Source: Bettongia penicillata ogilbyi (lineage: Eukaryota; Chordata; Mammalia; Diprotodontia; Potoroidae). Taken from it: a stretch of DNA of 64,000 nucleotides. The notes beneath the pieces are model-generated. The model saw nothing but the letters and a program-made list of their open reading frames with translations, was not told where the DNA came from and searched no databases. The stretch is taken from positions 3,678,001 through 3,742,000 of the forward strand of contig JAJHZJ010000496.1 of NCBI GenBank assembly GCA_023548195.1, written 5' to 3'. Within the stretch, counting starts at the first letter, position 1; each line of letters begins with the position of its first letter. Of the stretch, positions 46,005-56,032 are shown in pieces. Both the position numbers and the translations under genes were made by a program.

Positions 46005-46145
46005 ATTGGGGTTATTAATCTTTTTCTATGTCATGAACCCCTTTGCCATTCTGGTCAAGTCTGTGGTCACCTTTTCAGAATGAATGTCTTAAAGGAAATT
46101 AATTAGAACAATCACAATATTTTTTTAAAACAAGCTTCCCAACTC
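46005..46145 (-). repeat. hAT-like relic, reverse copy
   Basis: 'ggggttattaatctttttct', 'atgtcatgaacccctttgcc', 'cttttcagaatgaatgtctt' and 'caactccaagttaagaa' are the reverse complement of the order seen at 15195-15390. The inverted 'gttaagaa'/'ttattaat' ends suggest terminal inverted repeats. Confidence 0.55.
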
Positions 46146-46149
46146 CAAG

Positions 46150-46385
46150 TTAAGAATGCTCGCTATAAAGGACCTGGAGTCAGGAAGACCTGAGTTAAAA
46201 TGTGACCTCAGACACTCACTAGCTGTTTCACCCTGGGCAAGTCACCTAACCTCTGTTTACCTTAATTCACTGGAGAAGGAAACAACAAGGGAGTCCAAGA
46301 GGCAAGTTTGCCAAGAAAACTCCACAGGCTGTTCTGCTGTGGTCCTTGGAGTTACCAAGAGTTAGACACAACCAGAAGAAAGTCC
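46150..46385 (+). repeat. SINE, MAR1-like
   Basis: In order: 'gacctggagtcaggaagacc', 'tcaccctgggcaagtcacct', 'ggagaaggaaacaacaaggg', 'ggcaagtttgccaagaaaac' and 'agagttagacacaacc'. It abuts the 3' end of the hAT-like relic. Confidence 0.87.
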
Positions 46386-46715
46386 AGTAGAGGCCTCAGC
46401 TGGCTTGGGAGGTTGCAGTCTCCTTTACGTTGGAGGCCCTCATGCAAAGGCTGCTTTGAGTTGTTCTTGATGGTCTCCAAGGTCTATTCCAGCCCTGAAG
46501 TTCTATAATTATGAATTACAGTCTTTTCATTTGTGTATATTCATGTGAATTTATCCTATGCTCATTTCAGTGGTTTCTGTGGACATTTGAAAAATGTAAT
46601 CCCCAGGTGGGTGAGATACCCGTCTGGTCTCCCAGAAACCTTGTGTGTTCATTTGTTGTCCTGAGACAAGGGGCACGTTTTGTTGACGCAAACTCAGCAT
46701 CAAATAATGAGACTC

Positions 46716-46870
46716 AAGAGAAGGGAGGGATGACAGAAGAGAGGGCAGATTGGAGACAGGGAAAATTAGATTGCTTGGGGTATTGGGGTGGGGGGAGGGG
46801 AGAAAAGGGGAGAAAATTTGGAACCCAAAATTTTGTGAAAATGAATGTAAAAAGTTAAATAAATAAATAA
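46716..46870 (+). mobile_element. 5'-truncated L1 3' end with target-site duplication
   Basis: About 155 bp: 'aagggagggatgacagaaga', 'gagggcagattggagacagg', 'ggggtggggggaggggagaa', 'gagaaaatttggaacccaaa', 'attttgtgaaaatgaatgta', then an (AAAT)n tail. This is the last part of a marsupial L1. It is flanked by the same 14 bases, AAATAATGAGACTC, at 46702-46715 and 46871-46884, as expected from target-primed reverse transcription. The perfect flanks imply a fairly recent insertion. Confidence 0.85.
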
Positions 46871-47175
46871 AAATAATGAGACTCGGTGCATGTATGGATT
46901 CTGTGAAAGGACTCCCATGTTTTCTAGAGGTCCCCAGCCCCCATGGGAATCACTGGTGTTGTTTGTAAATAGTTCTTTCAATGTTGTCTCTCCCTTTAGA
47001 ACATAAGCTTCTTTGTCCCTCATCAGAATGCCTCCCTCGAGCCCCCCTAGCCCACTGTCTGACCTCCCAGGAGGAAAGGTCTCCGTAATCTTCCTCGTCT
47101 GCACACTACACACCCCTCAGCCAGCTCTTTATCTAGCTTCAGGCCTCTGGCTCATGGTGTCTCGTTTTCTTACAG

Positions 47176-47350
47176 TGGCTACAGCCAGGAGATGGTGTAC
47201 TATACCTCTGGAAACATTCCTCAGACGCCGTCTGCACCAAGGCTTGTTCGAGCTGGAGTCACGTGGATCACACTGCAGTGGAACAAGCCGGAGGGATGCA
47301 CAGCAGAGGAGGTGGTTACCTACACCTTGGAGATCCAGGAGGATGATCAC
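47176..47350 (+). CDS. FNDC3B: FNDC3B exon (window exon 7): end of FN3-2, first half of FN3-3
   Basis: The first base completes Ser. GYSQEMVYYTSGNIPQ closes FN3-2 and TPSAPRLVRAGVTWITLQWN starts FN3-3 (A and B strands, Trp of the B strand). KPEGCTAEEVVTYTLEIQED then covers the loop and C strand. The exon is 175 nt and ends on a codon boundary after His. The acceptor is 'ctcgttttcttacag' and the donor 'gtaagt'. Here, unlike in FN3-2, 4, 5 and 6, no intron follows the B-strand Trp. Confidence 0.95.
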
Positions 47351-47439
47351 GTAAGTCCTGTCACCTCCAACCAGCTCCTCGGGTGGATGCTTGAACTGGC
47401 CGGATCAGCCTCAGCAGGGGACAACATGCATCCCTCCAT

Positions 47440-47615
47440 TTTAGAGCTAGACTAGTCCTGGGACATCAGTGCCCCCCAATCCCTTCATTTTAGACTGGAG
47501 GGAACTGAAAGGATGTGGCCAAGCTCACACAGCTCGTTTCTGAGACAGGATTTGAACTCAGGTCTTCCTGGCTTTAAGTCCAGTGCCTTGCCCACTTCAC
47601 CTCGCTCCAGAGGAA
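47440..47615 (+). repeat. SINE, THER1/MIR-like
   Basis: 'tcattttagactggagggaa', 'caagctcacacagctcgttt', 'acaggatttgaactcaggtc' and 'cttcctggctttaagtccag' are in THER1 order. Confidence 0.75.
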
Positions 47616-48189
47616 ACCTTGGGGAGAATTCCCCAATCTCTAGCCATCCTTAGGGGAAAACTCTGCCAATTTCTTACCAGAAGAGGATACTCATCATGCT
47701 CTTACAAACCCTACTGATAGTTGATTACAAAAACTAACATAGCTTCCCATCAAGAGGTTTACAAACAGGATTCTTTTTAAAATTTGATATATATTAATAT
47801 ATGCAATATATTAATATATTTTGTTTTTATGCATCTTTATTTGTGGTCATGTAACTTCCCAGCAATCTCTCTGAGAGGGGAGAGAGGGAAGAAGAGAGGA
47901 GGGGGGAAGTTCAGCAAAATTGACCCAATCTGAATGTTTTCTAAACGCTAAGTCCCTCACCATGACCTCTGGAAGGGACAGTTGTGTTTTCTCACTTTTC
48001 TTTGGAAGAATGTGCATTTCTTAAGGAATTCAAATCAATTTAAAGCCACTTGGGTCTATCATAAAATCAGTATTTATCTCAAGGTGCTATTTTCTGGTCT
48101 TCTGCTTCGTGTCAGACACCTGACTCATGGGAATGACCCAGATGTTTTCATCTTCTTTCTTTCCTCCTAATGAAGTCCTTCATAGGATC

Positions 48190-48465
48190 TTAGACTAAGA
48201 GCCTAGAACTGGAAAGGACCTCAAAGGTCATCTGTTTCATCCCCCTCATTTTTACAGGTAAGGAAACTGAGGTCCAGAGAAATCATAGATCCTACAACTT
48301 TGAAGGGACCTCAGCAGCCATCTGGTCCAACTAAGTATAACACGCTTGATAAGTGACTTTCCTCTAGTCCTCTGTGGAATAAGGGACTGGGTCAAGATTC
48401 AAACCCAGGTCTTTGGAATCAGAGTGCAGCGTTCTTTTCCTTGATCCACATTGCCTCCATAGCAA
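48190..48465 (+). repeat. Two overlapping MIR3-type SINE copies
   Basis: Copy one: 'gaactggaaaggacctcaaa', 'ggtcatctgtttcatccccc', 'taaggaaactgaggtccaga'. Copy two from about 48282: 'catagatcctacaactttga', 'ccatctggtccaactaagta', 'aagattcaaacccaggtctt'. Confidence 0.75.
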
Positions 48466-48884
48466 CTCAGTTTTTCATTCCTTATAGCTCACATCATTAC
48501 TGTAGGGTGAACTCAGTGGCAAAGTAATGGGCTACCTTGCCCTGCTCCCCCAAAGAAAATTGGCATTCTTAGAAGAAAAGAATGGAGAAAGGTCTTGTCC
48601 CCATCAAGCTAGTTAACCCTGGATTGATACTCTGCCTTTACAAGAAGTCTGACCGGGCCAAAAAGAAATGACCTGTTGGCAGAAAACCGCAAAGCTGAGT
48701 ACTGGTTGCCTCCCATTATAACTGTTTCTTTAAGTTCCTAACACATGTTGCCAAATCTTGAATTCACTGGTGAGTATTGGAATCTTGAGCTCACAGTCAG
48801 GAAGCCTGCCACGTTTTTAAATGTAGAGGATTTTCTGGGCAGGCATTATGGACCTGATGATTCCTTCTGATTCTGTCTCTCCAG

Positions 48885-48971
48885 GATAGCCTTTTCCACC
48901 CAAAATACACTGGAGAGGACACTACCTGCACTGTGAAGGATCTCAAAAGAAGCACACAGTATAAATTCAGG
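48885..48971 (+). CDS. FNDC3B: FNDC3B exon (window exon 8): FN3-3, D to F strands
   Basis: Exactly 29 codons in phase 0: DSLFHPKYTGEDTTCTVKDL then KRSTQYKFR. The TGEDTxCTVKDLxxSTxYKFR pattern is FNDC3-type. The acceptor is 'ctgtctctccag'; the donor is 'gtgagt', and the final Arg codon is completed within the exon. It is symmetrical (phase 0-0), so it is skippable in frame. Confidence 0.95.
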
Positions 48972-49169
48972 GTGAGTTCTTGCCTGGTCCTCATGCCTCC
49001 GGCGTCTTCTCCCCATTCCAGAAACCTTCTCCTCCTCACAGATGCCTGAGCCTGAAAATGCAATCGTGTGCCCCTTCTCCTCAGTAGGATCCAGGGATTC
49101 CCATCCCCTCCAGGACCAAACACAGATTGTCAATTGCCCTACATGGCCCATTTCTCGTCACATCCTCTC

Positions 49170-49620
49170 CTCTCCACTCCCATGGTCACTGCTCTGGTGC
49201 AGGCCTTCATTACTTCAGTAGTCACCAGGAAGTTGCTGGGTGTTTACCTGCTTCCACTTCCAATCCATTCCCCTCAGCCGCCATCTTGATTTCCCTTAAT
49301 GACCCTATCACCCCTTACTCATTGTACTCTAGTGACTCCCTAACTCTGGAACTCACCTGAGAATGCTGCTCCGCATTGCAAGCTCTCCTCAGGCTGGCCC
49401 TTGCCCATCTTTCCAGGGCTGATTTAGCATCAATCCCCAAACTCACCCCATCCTTGCAGCCTGACTCCTCCTCTTCTGGCTGATCTTCCCACATAATGCT
49501 TTTTATATACACTTTGCTGTGCTTTTTTGGGTCCCATCCCATGCTTAAGAAGGCCAAAGTAAATTTTCCAAGTCTCCCCCAGGGCCATCTTAACGTGCAC
49601 CCCAAGAACCAGCAGCAGGA
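49170..49620 (+). repeat. L2 LINE, 3' UTR region
   Basis: 'ggtcactgctctggtgcagg', 'ccttcattacttcagtagtc', 'ccaatccattcccctcagcc', 'gactccctaactctggaact' and 'tgatcttcccacataatgct' follow the diverged L2 3' region. It overlaps the motif at 49277-49287. Confidence 0.55.
49277..49287 (-). promoter_or_regulatory. Exact YY1-type motif (reverse strand)
   Basis: GCCGCCATCTT on the + strand is AAGATGGCGGC reversed, the same 11-mer as at 13545. It lies inside an L2-like segment, where the usual 'cagctgccaa' has probably mutated into the motif. So this copy is probably fortuitous. Confidence 0.25.
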
Positions 49621-50064
49621 ATGAAGTCAGAAGTCATTGACTGCCCTCCTCCCAGATGGGAGAGAACTCCCCCCGTGACCCCTTTACCCCCATGTGCGCT
49701 TCCTTCCTTGTTGCTTTTTGTCTCCGTGTTCCCCCTTTCCTATGTTCTCACTTCTTTTTTTCCTCTCCTTTTTAAAAAATTTCCATCTTTTAGTTCCGCA
49801 CCCAATGACACTTAAGGGCCTGCTGTCTTCTGCCCTGGTTATTGAGGGCAAAGGAGCTTTAAAGGTAGGAATAGGGAATTTGACCTTGATGTGATAAATA
49901 TGGAGAAGTACACCAATGCTGGTGAGTGCCTTCCCTTCAACATCTAGTCCCAAGACCACTAACATTAAAGACAAGGTACTGTTTGGTAGGAGAATAATGC
50001 AGCCAGGCCTATATGCCTCGATGACCTGGATGTCGGTATTATCCAGCAGCATTTCTTGGGAGAA

Positions 50065-50165
50065 AGCACTGTGTCATGAGGGTCAGCCTTGGAGTCAAAA
50101 GACCTGAGGTCGGCTTGTGCCTCTGACACTCACTGCCCCAAGCAAGTGTCTCCAGCTTCCTGTTA
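50065..50165 (+). repeat. tRNA-derived SINE fragment
   Basis: 'cagccttggagtcaaaagac', 'ctgaggtcggcttgtgcctc' and 'tgacactcactgccccaagc' are in SINE order, and the tail is missing. Confidence 0.65.
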
Positions 50166-50414
50166 GAGAAGAGACAGATGAGTATCAGCAGGGAGAATTT
50201 TTGTTTCTCTAAACAAACACCCTGGGATTTTGTCCCATGGATGGACCTAGACCAGAAAAAAAAAACCATTACTGAATTTTTCCCTCCTTCTCCTCCTCCA
50301 TGCAGTGTGTTTCTCTCATAGACAAGGTTCTATTGAATAAAAGAACATTTGATATTTGGTTTTCAATATGATATGGATATTCAGTATTCAGCATTTGGAT
50401 ATTGCGTGAAAGAA

Positions 50415-50520
50415 TGCCCCTTCCTTGAGAGCAGGGGCTGTTTCATTGTTGTCTGGATTCCTGGCTCCTGACACATAGTAGGTGCTTACTCAATATTTGC
50501 TGGTTGATCGGTTTCATCCT
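50415..50520 (+). repeat. L2 LINE 3' tip
   Basis: 'gcccttccttgagagcaggg', 'cctggctcctgacacatagt' and 'aggtgcttactcaatatttg' are the L2 end. Confidence 0.82.
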
Positions 50521-50583
50521 ACCTCCCTCTGAGGTTTGGGTGACTACTCTGTCTAAGTGCATTTTATCATTTTTTTGGAAGAA

Positions 50584-50655
50584 TTTGCACATACTTCCTA
50601 GCGATGTAGGGAATCTGCATTTGCACATACTTATTAGCAATGTAGGGAATCTACA
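50584..50655 (+). repeat. Tandem duplication, 36-bp unit, 32 of 36 identical
   Basis: Two back-to-back 36-bp units, 50584-50619 and 50620-50655, both starting 'tttgcacatactt' and ending 'gtagggaatct.ca'. There are four substitutions. No neighbouring repeat explains them. Confidence 0.9.
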
Positions 50656-51684
50656 TTTTCCACTGATTTCTTCCCCCATTATTAATATTTCATGTAAAAT
50701 TTTCCCCAAGCTTTGGCGTATGCTACTGAGCTTGTCTTATAACTCTCTTTCCACAAGATGGCACTACCAGTCCTTTCTTTTTGCTCGGTGGAAATTGCTC
50801 CCAAGTTTTCCTTCCCTCTTTTGACGATGGGGTGTTTTGGTTGCTCTTGGAATAATTCTTTCAGATCCTCGTTTCCCAAGTGAAACCACCGTATAAATGG
50901 ACCTCGAGTTCTCGGTTGGCTTTGATCACTTAAGATTAAGAAACAAAGCACTTTAATGAGTGTAAAAAAAAAAATCCTCGGTATTTTGGTTCTCAAAAAT
51001 GAGACTGAGTTCCTTGCTATGATACTATAATAATTTGTCTCGAGAGAAGGACGGTTTCAAAACCATCACCTAATTATGGACAATCCTGGCAAAATGTAAG
51101 AGAATTGAGCTTCCTAGGTGATTGCCCATTTTATACTGATTAGAAAGAGGAGACCATACATATCAATACAAGGTTTTTCCCTGTTAAGCCCCTGTGTAGG
51201 GTGTGAGGTACAGTGAGCTAGGTAGATAGGAGAATGGTCTCCACCTGTGATTTAATCAGTGTGTGGAGGAAGTCCCAGTGTGGAAATTCATTCCACTTAC
51301 GCATATTGGCAAGTGGTCTGCAGGGTAGAATCTTAAAACAGAGTGGTCACTCAGCCAGTCTGGGTCAGAGGCAGGGCTAGAACCCCTTGTGATCTCCCTC
51401 TCTCTCTAAACCACACTTCCTCTCTTAAACATAAATGCACATGAAGGCAAAGTGAGGAAGCCTTCTCCACCCTTTCCTAGTGGCCAAGAAGCCAGAAGGA
51501 GCCACTTAGAGCTCTATGGATTTTATCAGCCCATTGGGCTACATTCACTAAAGCACATCTGACATGTTCCTATCCATTAAGGTTTATATGTCACTTTTTA
51601 AGCACATGGTGGTCTTATATCACTAATTCTAACAACATAACCAATGATGGATGCTCTTGTAGATTTAGATCTGAGAAGGGGCTA

Positions 51685-51905
51685 TGTAGGTCATTATCAT
51701 CATCACTGCTATCACTTCTATAATGCTTTAATATGGTCAGTATTAACTCATTTGATCACATAGCAACCCCGGGGTGTAGGGGCTTTTGTTATCTTAGTTT
51801 TACAGCTGAGGAAACTGAGGCAAACAGGTTGGAGAACTTGCCCAGTATCAAAAGTTAGTAAATGTCTGACTTTGAAATGAAGTCTTGCTGACTTAAGGTC
51901 CATTA
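51685..51905 (+). repeat. SINE, THER1-like
   Basis: In order: 'cattatcatcatcactgcta', 'tattaactcatttgatcaca', 'ttttacagctgaggaaactg', 'aggcaaacaggttggagaac'. Confidence 0.8.
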
Positions 51906-52195
51906 CCCCCCCTATTATACAGATAAGAAAACAAAGATGCCCTGTGATTCCATGTTGTATAAAAGGGCGTACAGTTAAGGAACTCCTGGGACTCTCATTC
52001 ACATTCAGATCTCTTTCCATTCAGCCACAGATTCCTTGCAGTGTGTTCTGTGTGTGTTGGAGTGCACGTGGCTTGGAGTCCATTTGTCCTGATTCTTTTA
52101 TCTCAGCCATTGAAGTGACACAGTTGATTTATTCCCTGGGGATTCCTAGGTTGGCCACTAACATTCTCTTTTCCTCTTCCTTTGCATTGTTCTAG

Positions 52196-52334
52196 TTAAT
52201 TGCTTCTAACGTGGAAGGAAGGAGCTGTCCAAGTGAAGTTTTGGTTTGTACAACAAGTCCTGACAGACCAGGACCCCCGACTAGACCCTTTATTAAAGGG
52301 CTTATTACACCTTATGGCTTTAGTGTAAAATGGG
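52196..52334 (+). CDS. FNDC3B: FNDC3B exon (window exon 9): end of FN3-3, start of FN3-4
   Basis: LIASNVEGRSCPSEVLVCTT closes FN3-3 (the usual Ala-x-Asn-x-x-Gly and C-P-S-E turn). SPDRPGPPTRP is the inter-domain link, followed by FIKGLITPYGFSVKW, the A and B strands of FN3-4. The exon is 139 nt and ends one base into the Asp codon after the B-strand Trp. The acceptor is 'cattgttctag' and the donor 'gtaggt'. The stretch FIKGLITPYG differs from the human sequence as I recall it. Confidence 0.95.
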
Positions 52335-52845
52335 GTAGGTGGTTTCTTTTTGAATGTATTTTAAAATGATTATTCATTTTAATAGGTTTTTCTGGCTTCA
52401 ATGGTGACACCTACTGGCAGGACAAGATACTATACCTCTGGTCTGTAAACTCTAGGCATAGTTTGAATGTGGATATTTATTGAGGCGTGTTATTTGTCCG
52501 CCAACATCTTTACAAAAAAAACTGTTGGGCATTTATGATTCTCTTGTAGCCAGACCTATGATTTCCCAAATTTAGGGAGCTCTTAATGAGCGACTTCCTT
52601 TGCCAGTTTGGGATGATGGTAACTTAGAGTCTCAGAAGTGCTAATAGGTTAGGCTGCTTGTGGGCAGCACTTGAACTTGGGTTTTTCTGACTCTGAGATC
52701 AGCTCTCCATCATGCTGCCTCCTCAGTCAGAGAGAACACCTCCAAAGTGGTAGCATCCCACCTCATCGAAAAGAGCATCAGAAGAATTTTAAGTGTCATT
52801 GGAAAGTTGAGACTATTACCAGGGTACTTAAGACTTATTTAACAG

Positions 52846-52980
52846 AGGGGAAGCTAGGTGGTGCAGTAGATGGAGCACTAGCTCTGGAGTCATGAGGACC
52901 TGAGTTCAAATCTATCCTCAGACTCTAGCTGTGTGACCCTGGGCAAGTCACTTAACCCTGATTGCCTTAACAAAAAAAAT
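52846..52980 (+). repeat. SINE, marsupial tRNA-derived (MON1/WSINE-like)
   Basis: 'aagctaggtggtgcagtaga', 'tggagcactagctctggagt', 'catgaggacctgagttcaaa', 'ctgtgtgaccctgggcaagt' and 'aaccctgattgccttaac' end in an A run. The tRNA-like head is well preserved. A THER-type tail lies just upstream (52640-52725). Confidence 0.9.
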
Positions 52981-53119
52981 GGAGGGACATGAATTTCATC
53001 CTGAACCACACAGATAAATGCAAGTCATTGGATACCTGTATACTTCCCAGAGGGTGTCTAAATTCTAGAACAGTCAAGAAAGTGTGGGGGGAACAAATGA
53101 ATAGATGTTAATGTTAACA

Positions 53120-53285
53120 TCTTTGGCCTTTATCAGTAATAATGTCAGCTCAAACTTCTTTAGGGTGTAGCAGCTAAGTTACAGTTGAGGAAACTGAGGC
53201 TCCTAAAAGTTAAGTGACTTGTCCAAGGTCACACAACTGGTAAAGTGCCAGAGGCAGGCCTTCCTGACTCTAAGTCCAGTCATAT
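53120..53285 (+). repeat. SINE, THER1/MIR-like
   Basis: 'acagttgaggaaactgaggc', 'ttaagtgacttgtccaaggt', 'cacacaactggtaaagtgcc' and 'cttcctgactctaagtccag' are in order. Confidence 0.8.
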
Positions 53286-53369
53286 GTGAAGGGTAATTCC
53301 ACACAGGAATCTCACTGTAAAGAAAATGTTCCTGTTCAGGAGCTAGACCTTCAGAGGCCTTAGTAATCA

Positions 53370-53530
53370 ATCAATCAGTTAACAGTAATTGATCACCTTC
53401 TGTGTACAAGGGTTTGGGAAAGGCTCTTTGTTAAAGGTGGGATTTTAGTTGAGCCTTAGGAAAAATCGGGGAGGTCAGTCAGAGAAAATACCTGGAACCA
53501 AAAGATAGAATGTCTTTTTTAGTATTCTTG
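53370..53530 (+). repeat. Dispersed repeat family U fragment
   Basis: 'caatcaatcagttaacagta', 'aaaggtgggattttagttga', 'gccttaggaaaaatcgggga' and 'ggtcagtcagagaaaatacc' parallel family U. An additional head fragment follows the next exon at 53855-53935. Confidence 0.6.
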
Positions 53531-53766
53531 TACGAAACACCCCAAGATGCCCCAGGGATGAGTTCCAACCAATGATTTCTCCTGTAGTAAATTATTTCCA
53601 GTCTCCCCTTTGAGAATCTTGAATTCCATCTACAGCATTCCCTTCCCTCCTTCTACCCTCCCAAAAAAGTTTCTTTGGTGACCTGGGAAAATTACATAGC
53701 AACAATTGTGTAAATCAAAACAAAATATTTCATCTGAAGCTAATGAGGTATTTCCTCGTGTTTCAG

Positions 53767-53838
53767 ATCCTCCTAAGGATAATGGCGGTTCTGAAATCCT
53801 TAAGTACTTACTGGAGATCTCAGAGGGACATTCAGAAG
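53767..53838 (+). CDS. FNDC3B: FNDC3B exon (window exon 10): FN3-4, B-C loop and C strand
   Basis: It starts two bases into Asp and encodes PPKDNGGSEILKYLLEISEG followed by HSE, ending one base into Ala. PPKDNGG is the classic FN3 B-C loop, and the KYLLEI strand follows. The exon is 72 nt and enters and leaves in phase 1, so it too can be skipped in frame. The acceptor is 'cctcgtgtttcag' and the donor 'gtaaag'. Confidence 0.95.
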
Positions 53839-55011
53839 GTAAAGTTAATTCAGTTAAAAGCAACTGACATTTATTAAGTACCCACTATATGCTGGCCACT
53901 GGGCTAAGACAGAAATGAAAAGGTCCCTTCACTTGGTGATGCCATTCTGACATCATTCTTGGAAAAACTGTCTCCAAGATCTCAGCTGTGGCTCCAGTCA
54001 CCATCCCTGTGGCGACTCAGATTCTCCCTTCTTGGCCACCAGTACTCTCTACCCATTAACGGTCCATGTTAGAATGTAGAGGGGAATCTACTAATCTTTT
54101 ATATTTCCCCAAAGTAGTACTTCATTGAGGAAGCTTCAAGGGAGCCTGGGAGGAGATTCTTTAGACTCCTTACCATCGCTGCAGCCCTGTATGAAGTCAC
54201 CCCATCTCTTGGATGGAAAGCTTCTAGTAAACTGAGGTTTTGGGAGCAAATAAATGAGCCCTTTTTCAGTCGTCTGGTTGGTTTCTTCTTGTTTTCTTTC
54301 TCAGTTGAAGTAGATTTCTTTTTGGTTTTTGGTTTCTTTGGGGTTTTTTGAGACCTAGGTCTCTATATTTCATGAACTAGACATGCAAGAGCCACTGTGG
54401 GCCTGATCCCACTGTTGATGGGCATGAAAACTTGGTCCTTCTTTGTTTTCTGACGTGAATCAATTCACTCCTCCTTAGGCAGCCTGAGGACCTCTGGGGA
54501 CTCAACTTCATTAGTACAGTCACCTGATTGGCTTTTGCCTTATTGCATTTCAAAATAGCCTCAGTGTCCCCTAAGCAGGGATCATGGGAATGCACCACTC
54601 TTCCAAGCTGGACTGTACTTTGTGATAGTAGCTAAAGAATTCTCTGGAGATTGACAGAATATCGCAGACTCTGTTCATTGCTTAATTTGCTATTTTAATA
54701 AGAAAAATTACCTGGATTTCTGAATCTTCACATTTTGTGAAAAGGGTCATTTAAGCATGGCAAAATATTCCTGAGAAATAATGAATTTTATAGAATCTGT
54801 AATTCAAATATTGACAGGTTATTTGCATTTCATGATCTCATTGAAAGTCATTGAATGTTTAAAATTTTGAAGATTTTCCCAACAGGTAATGAAGTGAAGG
54901 GTTAGATAATTATCCAGCAAATTCATTTGTTGTAGATAACCCATTTGGATTGTAGTCTTTTGCCACCTCCCACAGTCTTCTTATTCTATATAGTGATATA
55001 TAAGAATTAGG

Positions 55012-55064
<53 letters not shown>

Positions 55065-55077
55065 GGATGGATGGATG
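55012..55077 (+). repeat. Tetranucleotide microsatellite (TAGA)n(TGGA)n
   Basis: About thirteen TAGA units pass into three TGGA units. It is likely polymorphic. A TG-rich run follows at 55086-55115. Confidence 0.95.
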
Positions 55078-55329
55078 AATATCTACGTGTGTATATGTTG
55101 TGTGTGTGTGTAAATATATAGGAATTATTCCTATATAGTAATAATGGCTTAAGGCGTTATACTTCCCGGGAGTATTTTCATTTTAAAAGAGTACAATGCT
55201 TCATCCAAAGAATTCACTCTTTAATTGTGGAATTTCCAGTAGAGTGAAACTGAACAGAAAATAGACCATTTTGTCACATCCTAAACATGCTTGGCCCATT
55301 TGCAATTTACCCATGTAGTTTCATCTTAT

Positions 55330-55495
55330 AGGATCCTAGATCCAAGTCTTTGAAAGGACTTTAGAGACATTCAGCCCAAAGCTCTTAATTTATACCTGAG
55401 AGGAAAGAGAAGCCATGACTTGCCTGAGTTCAGAGAGGGAATAAAAACCATAGACAGTGTGAACTCAGGCTGCTTCCTATTCAGAAGGCCAAGTG
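55330..55495 (+). repeat. SINE, MIR3-like
   Basis: 'aggatcctagatccaagtct', 'ggactttagagacattcagc', 'ccatgacttgcctgagttca' and 'agtgtgaactcaggctgctt' are in order, diverged. Confidence 0.6.
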
Positions 55496-55913
55496 CAACC
55501 ACAAAGAGTTCTAGTTGGAGACTTGTTTCCTATAACTATTTTAATATTTTCTTTGTTTTTCTTTAGACTGCATCATCACTTCTTTCTTAGGCTTCCTAAT
55601 ACCCAAGGTTAATTCCATGAGAATTTGATGGCTGGCAAAATAAAACTATATAAGTGCTAATTACTGTACTCAACATAGTTAAGTGATTAAAGTGATACCA
55701 TTTTTATTAAAAGCTAAGAAAATGAAAATTTAAAAGTAGACCATGTTGTCAACTCCCTTATCCAATAGGAAGCCCAGCCTGATTTTAAAGGAAAAGACAG
55801 ACAGATAAAGGGTAGTCGTACCAAATGTGGGCCCCTTTATCTTCATCTATACCTGGTTTCCTAAAGGAGTCAGTAATGGGTTGACCATTCATGATATCAA
55901 TTTTCCATTACAG

Positions 55914-56032
55914 CAAACCAATGGGATGTGGCATACAGCGGCTCCACTACAGAATATACCTTCACTCACTTGAAGCCGGGCACTTTGTATAAACTTCGGG
56001 CATGCTGCATCAGCACTGGTGGGCACAGTCAG
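55914..56032 (+). CDS. FNDC3B: FNDC3B exon (window exon 11): FN3-4, second half
   Basis: It completes Ala, then reads [20 protein letters not shown] and [19 protein letters not shown], strands D to F of FN3-4. The Tyr-x-Leu-Arg-Ala pattern is normal, and the twin Cys (ACCIS) is typical of FNDC3B. The exon is 119 nt and ends on a codon boundary. The acceptor is 'ttttccattacag' and the donor 'gtgagt'. Confidence 0.96.

Larger units (their letters stand above)
45023..47175 (+). other. FNDC3B: Intron between window exons 6 and 7 (phase 2)
   Basis: 2.2 kb, mostly repeat: MIR3 (45100-45270), L2 (45785-45915), reversed hAT-like relic (46005-46145), MAR1 (46150-46385) and a truncated L1 with target duplication (46702-46884). 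The stretches 45280-45780 and 46390-46700 show nothing recognised. Confidence 0.85.
47351..48884 (+). other. FNDC3B: Intron between window exons 7 and 8 (phase 0)
   Basis: 1.5 kb. A THER/MIR SINE (47440-47615), an A/T-rich TATATTAA stretch (47785-47822) and two MIR3-type copies (48190-48465). Nothing recognised in 47830-48180 and 48470-48880. Confidence 0.85.
48972..52195 (+). other. FNDC3B: Intron between window exons 8 and 9 (phase 0)
   Basis: 3.2 kb. An L2 copy with a reverse YY1-type motif (49170-49620), a SINE fragment (50065-50165), an L2 end (50415-50520), a 36-bp tandem duplication (50584-50655) and a THER1-like SINE (51685-51905). Nothing recognised in 49630-50060 and 50700-51680. 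Confidence 0.85.
52335..53766 (+). other. FNDC3B: Intron between window exons 9 and 10 (phase 1)
   Basis: 1.4 kb. A SINE fragment (52640-52725), a tRNA-derived SINE (52846-52980), a MIR/THER copy (53120-53285) and a family-U fragment (53370-53530). No gene. Confidence 0.85.
53839..55913 (+). other. FNDC3B: Intron between window exons 10 and 11 (phase 1)
   Basis: 2.1 kb. A family-U head (53855-53935), a GATA microsatellite (55012-55077) and a MIR3-type SINE (55330-55495). Nothing recognised in 53940-55000 and 55500-55900. Confidence 0.85.

Noticed and set aside
46511..46858. A 115-codon frame near 46.5-46.9 kb
   Set aside because: Its 3' half is the truncated L1 insertion.
49277..49287. Second YY1-type motif as a functional site
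   Set aside because: It is embedded in an L2-like copy where one or two substitutions would create it, so chance origin is the simpler reading.
52846..52980. tRNA-like sequence, considered as a tRNA gene
   Set aside because: It continues into a SINE body and A tail, as do the other tRNA-like heads. No intact cloverleaf was identified.
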